From: Planctomycetota bacterium
GTDB lineage: Bacteria > Planctomycetota > UBA1135 > GCA-002686595
Reading direction: 5' to 3'
NCBI GenBank assembly: GCA_004296785.1
Contig: SCVU01000265.1
Span: forward strand, 1 to 11,286
DNA: 11,286 nt
Shown: piece by piece, positions 6,095 to 11,286 of the stretch
How positions within the stretch are numbered: position 1 is the first letter of the stretch
Layout of the letters: every line of letters starts with the position of its first letter
The notes under the pieces: model-generated
Told to the model about the DNA's origin: nothing
Databases searched by the model: none
Seen by the model: the letters and a program-made list of their open reading frames with translations, nothing else
Made by a program: the position numbers and the translations under genes

Positions 6095-7255
6095 ATGTCC
6101 GGATCCGTCCTGCGCCTGTCCGACGAGCACGAGATGCTGCGCGAGCTCGCGCGGCAGTTCACCGACGAACGCATCCGCCCGCTCGCCGCGGAGATCGAGC
6201 GCGCGCACCGCGTGCCGCGCGAGCTGCTCGCGGCGATGGCCGAGGCCGGCCTGTTCGGCGTCGCGATCCCCGACGCGTACGGCGGCTCGGGCCTCGGCGA
6301 GACCGGCCTGTGCGTCGTGATGGAGGAGATCACGCGCGGCGATTTCGCGACCGCCGTGACCTACGGCGCGAGCGCGTCGATCGGCGCGATGTCGATCCTG
6401 CTCGGCGGCAGCGACGAGCAGAAGCGCCGCTTCCTGCCCGACATGGCGGCGGGCAAGACGCTCGCGGCCTACGCGCTCTCCGAGGCGAACGCCGGTTCCG
6501 ACCCGGGCTCGATGCGCGCGTCCGCGCGGCGCGACGGCTCCGACTGGATCCTCGACGGCGAGAAGGTCTGGATCACCGCGGGCGACATCGCGGACATCGT
6601 CACCGTGTACGCGGTGACCGATGCGAAGAAGCGCGCGCGCGGCGGCATCACGGCGTTCCTCGTGCCGCGCGACGCGCGCGGCTATGCGATCGGCAAGCGC
6701 GAGGAGAAGATGGGGCAGCGCGGATCCGCGACCGTCACGCTCGTGTTCGACGGCGTGCGCGTGCCCGATTCGATGCGCCTGGGCGAAGTCGGCGACGGGT
6801 TCCGCATCGCGATGCAGACGCTCGACCGCGGGCGCCTCGCGCTCGCCGCGAACTGCCTCGGTTGCGCGCGCGAGGCGCACGAGCTCTCCGCGAAGTACGC
6901 GGGCGAGCGCGAGGCGTTCGGCAAGCCGATCGGGGACTTGCAGGCGATCCAGTGGATGCTCGCGGACTCGGCGACCGAGATCTTCGCGATGGAGCGGATG
7001 ATCCGCAGCACGGCGGCGCTGTGCGACGCGGAAGAGCCGTTCAGCCGCGAGTCGGCGATGACGAAGCTGTTCTGCACGGAGGCGCTCGACCGGATCGTCG
7101 ACCGGGCGGTGCAGATCCACGGCGGGATGGGCTACTCGAGCGAGTACGTGATCGAGAAGCTCTACCGGGACGCGCGCGTCACGCGGATCTACGAGGGCAC
7201 GAGCGAGATCCAGCGGGTGGTGATCGCGCGGGACGTGCTCAAGAAAGGCCGTTGA
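6095..7255 (+). CDS. Acyl-CoA dehydrogenase
   Basis: A 386-aa FAD-dependent acyl-CoA dehydrogenase of typical family length; it oxidises an acyl-CoA to the trans-2-enoyl-CoA and passes electrons to electron-transfer flavoprotein. The N-terminal helical domain (FTDERIRPLAAEIER, then GLFGVAIPDAYGGSG) is followed by the substrate/FAD signature AYALSEANAGSDPGS, the middle beta domain with WITAGDIADIV, and the C-terminal helical domain with QIHGGMGYS. The IYEGTSEIQR motif carries the expected catalytic base E367. All signature residues are intact. Chain-length or branched-chain specificity cannot be read. It lies 11 nt after the glycosyltransferase and 14 nt before a methyltransferase in the same direction. 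No ETF or thiolase genes are in view. Confidence 0.95.
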   Translation: MSGSVLRLSDEHEMLRELARQFTDERIRPLAAEIERAHRVPRELLAAMAEAGLFGVAIPDAYGGSGLGETGLCVVMEEITRGDFATAVTYGASASIGAMSILLGGSDEQKRRFLPDMAAGKTLAAYALSEANAGSDPGSMRASARRDGSDWILDGEKVWITAGDIADIVTVYAVTDAKKRARGGITAFLVPRDARGYAIGKREEKMGQRGSATVTLVFDGVRVPDSMRLGEVGDGFRIAMQTLDRGRLALAANCLGCAREAHELSAKYAGEREAFGKPIGDLQAIQWMLADSATEIFAMERMIRSTAALCDAEEPFSRESAMTKLFCTEALDRIVDRAVQIHGGMGYSSEYVIEKLYRDARVTRIYEGTSEIQRVVIARDVLKKGR

Positions 7256-7257
7256 GA

Positions 7258-7263
7258 AGAGGA
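7258..7263 (+). promoter_or_regulatory. Shine-Dalgarno of the methyltransferase gene
   Basis: AGAGGA ends 6 nt before the ATG at 7270, within the 14-bp gap after the acyl-CoA dehydrogenase. It fixes the methyltransferase start and supports translation from a polycistronic mRNA. Confidence 0.6.
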
Positions 7264-7269
7264 ACCGAG

Positions 7270-8070
7270 ATGACCAGCGACCTCAAGCAGAAGCACCGCG
7301 CGATGTGGGCGTCCGGCGAGTACGACGCGATCGCGCGCGGCATCCGCTCCGTCGCCGACCACCTCGTCCGCGTCGCGCGCATCCGCGCCGGCGAGCGCGT
7401 GCTCGACGTCGCGTGCGGCACCGGCAACACCGCGCTCGTCGCACGCGCGCGCGGCGCCGACGTCACCGCGCTCGACCTCACGCCCGAGCTGCTCGCGGTC
7501 GCCGAGCAGCGCGCGGCGCGCGAGCAACTCGGCGGCATCGCATGGACCCCCGGCGACGCCGAGGCGCTCCCGTTCCCCGACGCGAGCTTCGACGTCGTCA
7601 CGTCCTCGTGCGGCCTGATGTTCGCGCCGGACCAGCGGAAGGTCGCGAGCGAGCTCGCGCGCGTCACGAAGCGCGGCGGCCGCGTCGCGATCCAGGCGTG
7701 GACGCGCGAGGGCGGCCTGGGCAAGTTCTTCGCGCTGACCGCGCGCCACGTGCCGCCGCCGCCGGGTCTCGCCAGTCCGTTCGAGTGGGGCGACGAAGCG
7801 GCGGTGCGGCGGCTGCTCGGCGGCGCGTTCGGCGCCTTCGAGTTCGAGCGCTACGACTGCCCGGAGTTCGGCGAAGCGCCGGAGCAGATCGCCGATCTGT
7901 TCATCGGCCGCTACGGGCCGACGCACCGCGCTCACGCGTCGCTGGCGCCCGACAAGGCGGCCGCGTACCGCGCCGACTTCATCGAGTTCCTGCGCGGCTA
8001 CGTGTGCGCGGCCGACGGCAAGGTGCGTTGGGGCCGCGAGTACCTGATCACCGTCGCGACGCGGAGCTAG
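7270..8070 (+). CDS. Class I SAM-dependent methyltransferase
   Basis: A 266-aa soluble methyltransferase of the UbiE/Methyltransf_11 style. The N-terminal KHRAMWASGEYDAIARGI lead-in is typical of this subgroup. Motif I is VLDVACGTGNTAL (44-56), with the acidic end of strand 2 in ALDLTPEL (D69), then GDAEALPFPDASFDVV (motif II region) and RVTKRGGRVAIQAWT. The methyl acceptor is unknown; a quinone-like or small-molecule substrate is only a guess from the family. The start has a clear AGAGGA site. It sits 14 nt after the acyl-CoA dehydrogenase and 17 nt before the DUF488 gene, so all three are probably co-transcribed. Confidence 0.92.
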   Translation: MTSDLKQKHRAMWASGEYDAIARGIRSVADHLVRVARIRAGERVLDVACGTGNTALVARARGADVTALDLTPELLAVAEQRAAREQLGGIAWTPGDAEALPFPDASFDVVTSSCGLMFAPDQRKVASELARVTKRGGRVAIQAWTREGGLGKFFALTARHVPPPPGLASPFEWGDEAAVRRLLGGAFGAFEFERYDCPEFGEAPEQIADLFIGRYGPTHRAHASLAPDKAAAYRADFIEFLRGYVCAADGKVRWGREYLITVATRS

Positions 8071-8087
8071 GGTTCGAGTTCGACGCC

Positions 8088-8480
8088 ATGGCGATCCGCA
8101 TCGTCCGCCTCGGATCCGCGCGCGTTCGCGGCGAAGGCACGCGCATCGGCACCGTGCGCCGTCCGCCGCGCGGCGTGCCGAAGGCGCGCTTCGCAAAGGA
8201 CGACTGGTACGACGTGTGGTTTCCCGATCTCGCGCCGAGCGTGGCGACGATGAAGCTCGGGCAGGCCGTGGAGACCGACGCGCAGTGGAGAGCATTCGCG
8301 AAGCGCTACACGCGCGAGATGGGGGAGCCGGCCGCCGCGCGCGCGCTCGACCTGCTCGCCGCGCTCTCGCACACGAGCGACTTCTCGGTCGGTTGCTACT
8401 GCGAGCGCGAGGAGCGCTGCCATCGCTCGCTGCTGCGCGCGCTGCTCGTCGAGCGCGGTGCGGTGATCGCGACGCGCTAG
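8088..8480 (+). CDS. DUF488 family protein
   Basis: A 130-aa protein of the DUF488 family, whose biochemical role is not established. The features seen are an N-terminal IRIVRLGS strand, IGTVRRPPRGVPK, the aromatic block DWYDVWFPDLAPS (residues ~44-56), WRAFAKRYTREM, and the Cys-rich end SVGCYCEREERCHRSLL. The Cys and His residues in that last block could bind metal or form a redox site, which is inference. No ribosome binding site is strong before the ATG at 8088; a GGAG lies too far away, at 8063. It follows the methyltransferase by 17 nt and is probably the last gene of the plus-strand run. Its TAG stop is part of a CTAG that also ends the convergent rhomboid gene. Confidence 0.88.
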   Translation: MAIRIVRLGSARVRGEGTRIGTVRRPPRGVPKARFAKDDWYDVWFPDLAPSVATMKLGQAVETDAQWRAFAKRYTREMGEPAAARALDLLAALSHTSDFSVGCYCEREERCHRSLLRALLVERGAVIATR

Positions 8481-9184
8481 TCGCGCCGCGGTTCACGCCG
8501 CGGCGCGCGCCGTCCGCCGAGCAGCGCCAGCAGCGCGATCCCGCCGAGGAAGCCGCCGACGTGCGCCCACCACGCGATGCCGCCCGAGCTCTGGCCCTCG
8601 AGCCCGCTCATCAGCGCCCCCTGCGCGATCTGCAGCAGGAACCACAGCGCGAGGAACACGACCGCCGGAACCTCGAACAGCGCCGGCAGGATCAGGATCG
8701 GCAGGAACACGACCACCCGCGCGCGCGGGAACAGCACGAAGTACGCGCCCATCACGCCGGCGATCGCCCCCGACGCGCCGATCGTCGGGACCGCGCTCGC
8801 GCTGTTCGTGATCACGTGAACGACGCCCGCCAGCACGCCGGCGAGCAGGTAGAACACGAGGAAGCGCACGGGCCCGAGCCGGTCCTCGACGTTGTCGCCG
8901 AAGATCCACAGCATCCAGACGTTCCCGAGCACGTGCGCGAGCCCGCCGTGCAGGAACATGCTCGTCAGGAACGGCAGCGCGAGCTCGCGCGGGTGCTCGA
9001 GCAGCGCGCGCGGCCCGTACTCGGCGTAGAAGGCCGGGTGCAGCGCGTACTGCTCGATCAAGTTCTCGAGCCCGCGCTCGCCGAGGCGCCACTCGTACGC
9101 GAACGCGAGCCCATTGGCCGCGATCAGCAGCCACGTGACCCACGTCACGCGCCGGATCGGCTCGGTGTCGCGCAGCGGGATCAC
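8477..9184 (-). CDS. Rhomboid family intramembrane serine protease
   Basis: A 235-aa polytopic membrane protein. It starts with the MIPLRDTEP lead typical of bacterial rhomboids, followed by the first membrane span (~14-30). HGGLAHVLGN (79-88) gives the H-x4-H-x3-N oxyanion-hole motif. GASGAIAG places the catalytic serine at S138, and AHVGGFLGG places the catalytic histidine at H208. All required residues are present, so it should be an active protease cutting transmembrane segments; the substrate is unknown. The start is a GTG at 9184, chosen because the family N-terminus begins there. It lies 46 nt after the peroxiredoxin on the same strand with no obvious promoter between, so co-transcription is likely. 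Confidence 0.93.
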   Translation of the reverse strand: MIPLRDTEPIRRVTWVTWLLIAANGLAFAYEWRLGERGLENLIEQYALHPAFYAEYGPRALLEHPRELALPFLTSMFLHGGLAHVLGNVWMLWIFGDNVEDRLGPVRFLVFYLLAGVLAGVVHVITNSASAVPTIGASGAIAGVMGAYFVLFPRARVVVFLPILILPALFEVPAVVFLALWFLLQIAQGALMSGLEGQSSGGIAWWAHVGGFLGGIALLALLGGRRAPRREPRRD

Positions 9185-9230
9185 GTCGGATCCGTGCGCC
9201 GGGCGCGGCGAGCGCCAGCGCGCGTGCTCG

Positions 9231-9848
9231 CTACTTCTTCTTCAGCGCGTCGTGCACGCGGCCGACCAGCTTCGCGCTGGGCGTCAGCGTCGCGTCGCCG
9301 GCCTGCTTCCAGTTCGCCGGGCAGGCCTGCTCGCCGTTCTTCGCGAGGTACACGTTGGCCTTGAGCTTGCGCAGCAGCTCCTGCATGTTGCGGCCGACGT
9401 TGTAGAAGTTGACCTCGGCGTTCGTGAGCTTGCCCTCGGGGCTGATCAGGAACGAACCGCGCAGCGCGAGGCCCGAGCCCTCGTCGTACACGCCGAACAG
9501 GCGCGTGACCTTGCCGGTCGGATCGGCGCCCATCGGGAACTCGGCCTTGGCGAGCTCCTTCTCTTCGCGGGCCCACGCGAGGTGCGTGAACTGCGTGTCC
9601 GTCGACACCGTCACGACCTCGCACTTGTTCTTCTTGAACTCGGCGTAGAGCTCCGCGAGCGCCGCGAACTCCGTCGCGCAGACGAACGTGAAGTCGGCCG
9701 GGTAGAACACGACCGCCGTCCACTGCTTCGCCTTGCGCGCGGCGCCGAGGTCGAACTCGCCGAAGCCGCCTTCGGTCGGGAGGAACGTGGTGAGCTTGAA
9801 GTCGGGGACGACTTGACCGACGCAGACGGAGCAGGCTTGATCGGACAT
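9231..9848 (-). CDS. 2-Cys peroxiredoxin (AhpC/Prx1 type)
   Basis: A 205-aa typical 2-Cys peroxiredoxin that reduces H2O2 and organic hydroperoxides with electrons from thioredoxin or a similar donor. The peroxidatic cysteine is C57 in FYPADFTFVCATE (Ala replaces the usual Pro after the Cys), with T54 before it and an Arg in LRGSFLI (R130) that normally completes the active site. The resolving cysteine is C176 in GEQACPANW. An extra feature is a CxxC at the extreme N-terminus (C6, C9 in QACSVCVG), which is not part of the core fold. The Lys-rich C-terminus is normal. Start ATG at 9848; no strong Shine-Dalgarno is seen. A TAACCT hexamer 46 nt upstream (minus strand, 9900-9895) may be its -10. 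It heads a probable two-gene unit with the rhomboid protease. Confidence 0.95.
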   Translation of the reverse strand: MSDQACSVCVGQVVPDFKLTTFLPTEGGFGEFDLGAARKAKQWTAVVFYPADFTFVCATEFAALAELYAEFKKNKCEVVTVSTDTQFTHLAWAREEKELAKAEFPMGADPTGKVTRLFGVYDEGSGLALRGSFLISPEGKLTNAEVNFYNVGRNMQELLRKLKANVYLAKNGEQACPANWKQAGDATLTPSAKLVGRVHDALKKK

Positions 9849-9973
9849 GGGCGGTTTCTTGCGGGACTGTGTCGCGGAGGGAATCGGGGGGAAGAGGTTA
9901 ACAAGCGCCCCCGGATCTCTGGAAGCCCTCGCCGGGCTTGATTTCGCGGTGTTTTCGGAGCGCCGACCCGCGT
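9849..9973 (-). other. 125-bp intergenic region with a possible terminator hairpin and peroxiredoxin leader
   Basis: AAGCCC (9923-9928) and GGGCTT (9934-9939) form a perfect 6-bp stem with a 5-nt loop, 34 nt past the DUF2071 stop on the minus strand. It has no T-run on that strand, so it is at best a weak terminator. Downstream, TAACCT (9900-9895, minus) could be the -10 of the peroxiredoxin gene, leaving a leader of roughly 40 nt. No coding potential was seen. Confidence 0.3.
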
Positions 9974-10747
9974 TCAGGCGCGCGCGACGCGCCGCGGTGC
10001 CCAGATCGCCACCTCGATGCGGCGCGCGAATGCGAGGTGGGGCGGCCGGTCGTCGGGGAGCTCGAGCCGGTGCGCCCGCGCGGCCGTGTTCGCCGACCAG
10101 CGGGCGCGCGCCGGCTGCAGCGGCCACGGCAGGTGGTGGATCTCGCTGCGCAGCAGTTTGCCGGTGCGCGTGAGCGCGTACAGGCAGTAGCGGTCGGTCG
10201 CCCAGCTCTCGAAGCTGCCGCGCCGCGCGCGCTCGACCGGCCCGGTCGGCTCGTACTCGAGCGCGAGAGCCGAGGCGGCCCCGCGCGCGTCGCTGCGGTC
10301 GCTCGCGTAGTGGATGCGTTCGCCGTCCGCGCGACAGCTCATCCGCGCGCGGAAGTACGGCAGCGCGAACCACGCGCGCGCCGCCGCGACCGCGAGCGCG
10401 CTCGTCGCGTCGAGCGACAGGAACCACACACCCGGCTTCTCCTCGGGCCGCGCGCGCACGCGCACGTACGTGCGGACGTTGAGCTCCGGGAACGCGTGCG
10501 CGCCCGGCAGCGGCGGCAGCGCGCGCACGCGCACGCCGCTCATGCGGAACGGCACGATGCCTAGCCACGCGCGGCCGTCGTACAGGTCGAGCTCGAGCGC
10601 GTCCGGCAGCGCGCACGCGCGCGCGAGCGCCACCGCGTCGACCGGCCAGTGCGCGAAGAGCAGGTCGTGCCACGTCTGCGTCATCGCCCACGGACCGCGC
10701 GGCAGCGGCCAGGGCCGGTGATCGGTCTGCACGAGCGACGCGTGCAT
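9974..10747 (-). CDS. DUF2071 (YqjF-like) family protein
   Basis: A 257-aa protein of the DUF2071/YqjF family, whose biochemical function is not established. Family landmarks are near the N-terminus: HRPWPLPRGPWAMTQTWHDL, then LLFAHWPVD, LDLYDGRAWLGIVPFRMSGVR, FPELNVRTYV and GVWFLSLDA, followed by ARAWFALPYFRARM and a C-terminal YCLYALTRTGKLLRSEIHHLPWPL block. It is soluble, without signal peptide or membrane spans. The ATG at 10747 is 15 nt after the protoporphyrinogen oxidase stop on the same strand, so the two are probably co-transcribed; a few extra N-terminal residues precede the conserved HRPWP. The association with haem synthesis is the only functional hint here. Confidence 0.88.
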   Translation of the reverse strand: MHASLVQTDHRPWPLPRGPWAMTQTWHDLLFAHWPVDAVALARACALPDALELDLYDGRAWLGIVPFRMSGVRVRALPPLPGAHAFPELNVRTYVRVRARPEEKPGVWFLSLDATSALAVAAARAWFALPYFRARMSCRADGERIHYASDRSDARGAASALALEYEPTGPVERARRGSFESWATDRYCLYALTRTGKLLRSEIHHLPWPLQPARARWSANTAARAHRLELPDDRPPHLAFARRIEVAIWAPRRVARA

Positions 10748-10762
10748 CGACTGACTCGCTCG

Positions 10763-11286
10763 CTAGCGCTGCGCCAGGCCGCGCGCGGCCTTCTCGCCCG
10801 CGAGCAGGCCGCTGAAGCCGGCGCGCGCGAACGCGACGCCCGAGGTCGCATTGCCGCACAGGTACAGGCCGAAGCTGCGCTCGACGGCGCCTTCGATCCG
10901 CGCGCGGCGCTCGCGGTGGCCCATGTCGTACTGCGGGATCGCGCGTTCCCAGCGCGCGACGCGCGTGAACGCCGGCGCGGCCTCGATGCCGAGCAGCGCG
11001 CGCAGATCCGCGCGCGCCGTCGCGACGAGCTCGTCGTCGCTGCGCAGCGCGGCCTGCGGCGCGAGCACGCCGCCGTACATGCAGCGCACGAGCGCGTGCT
11101 CGCGCGGCGCACGGCCGTCGAAGATCGCGCTGTCCCACTGGCAGCCGAGCAGCGCGAGCTTCTCGCCGCCGCACACGAGCGCGCCGAAGCCGCGCGGCAC
11201 GGCGCGCGCGCCGTCCGGACCGAAGCCCAGGCCGACCACCGCGAGCGGCGGGTGCGTGATCGCCGCGAGCTCGGTCGCGAGCTCGG
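10763..11286 (-). CDS. hemY: Protoporphyrinogen oxidase, C-terminal part (5' end off the right edge)
   Basis: The frame is open from the right edge to a TAG at 10763-10765, giving the last 173 residues; the N-terminal FAD Rossmann domain lies outside. What is present matches the C-terminal half of oxygen-type protoporphyrinogen oxidases. THPPLAVVGLGF is followed by PRGFGALVCGGEKLALLG, SAIFDGRAPREHALVRCMYGG, the RWERAIPQYDMGH block, and the FAD-covering end GLYLCGNATSGVAFARAGFSG. The enzyme converts protoporphyrinogen IX to protoporphyrin IX in haem synthesis at the membrane. The end motif differs from the more usual GNxYxGV form, so a related FAD amine-oxidase-superfamily enzyme is a weaker alternative. 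The apparent GTG at 11239 is internal, since conserved sequence continues upstream of it. Confidence 0.88.
   Translation of the reverse strand, partial: ELATELAAITHPPLAVVGLGFGPDGARAVPRGFGALVCGGEKLALLGCQWDSAIFDGRAPREHALVRCMYGGVLAPQAALRSDDELVATARADLRALLGIEAAPAFTRVARWERAIPQYDMGHRERRARIEGAVERSFGLYLCGNATSGVAFARAGFSGLLAGEKAARGLAQR

Noticed and set aside
5303..7120. 605-codon minus-strand frame over the glycosyltransferase and acyl-CoA dehydrogenase
   Set aside because: It is low-complexity Arg/Ala translation antisense to two genes with intact family motifs.
8068..8073. TAGGGT as a near-leaderless promoter for the DUF488 gene
   Set aside because: It ends 14 nt before the ATG, outside the 8-10 nt spacing of the other five, and it is partly the methyltransferase stop codon.
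9849..11174. Extension of the peroxiredoxin frame upstream to give a 647-aa fusion
   Set aside because: The extra sequence is Arg-rich and lies over DUF2071 and hemY in another frame. The peroxiredoxin family N-terminus begins naturally at the ATG at 9848.

Overview
The window is very GC-rich chromosomal DNA with dense, tightly packed genes on both strands and codons ending mostly in G or C. The gene content is that of an aerobic, free-living, probably Gram-negative-type bacterium: oxygen-type protoporphyrinogen oxidase, a Tat-exported class V aminotransferase, a rhomboid protease, a 2-Cys peroxiredoxin and an acyl-CoA dehydrogenase. The flavour is that of a high-GC planctomycete or myxobacterium-like lineage, but this is an inference from protein style; no rRNA or other taxonomic marker is present. 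No tRNA, rRNA, CRISPR, transposase or phage gene was seen.

Layout. (1) 1-544, minus: N-terminal part of a secreted protein resembling the pro-region of lysyl-endopeptidase-like exoproteases; it runs off the left edge. (2) 545-743: a 199-bp divergent control region with a 12-bp palindrome, an overlapping hairpin, and a 12-bp direct repeat. (3) 744-1800, plus: three consecutive small proteins (109, 122 and 113 aa) that are paralogues of each other. They share a gapless block of about 54 residues ending in an invariant D-x-x-D-G-x-x-D-G-K signature. I do not recognise the family. (4) 1751-3595, minus: a full-length ABC exporter half-transporter whose end overlaps the third small gene by 50 bp. 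(5) 3596-3657: a 62-bp divergent promoter region centred on a 10-bp palindrome. (6) 3658-8480, plus: a five-gene run of Tat-exported aminotransferase, glycosyltransferase, acyl-CoA dehydrogenase, class I methyltransferase and DUF488 protein, with gaps of 2, 11, 14 and 17 bp. (7) 8477-9848, minus: peroxiredoxin then rhomboid protease; the rhomboid stop shares one CTAG palindrome with the DUF488 stop. (8) 9974-11286, minus: protoporphyrinogen oxidase (running off the right edge) followed by a DUF2071/YqjF-like protein.

The most unusual material is the triplet of small paralogues with its elaborate upstream region. A recurrent promoter pattern is also notable: five genes have a TANNNT-like -10 hexamer ending only 8-10 nt before the start codon and no clear Shine-Dalgarno sequence, which predicts leaderless or near-leaderless mRNAs. 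Other genes here (the secreted protein, the second small protein, the methyltransferase) have good Shine-Dalgarno sites, so both initiation modes seem to coexist.
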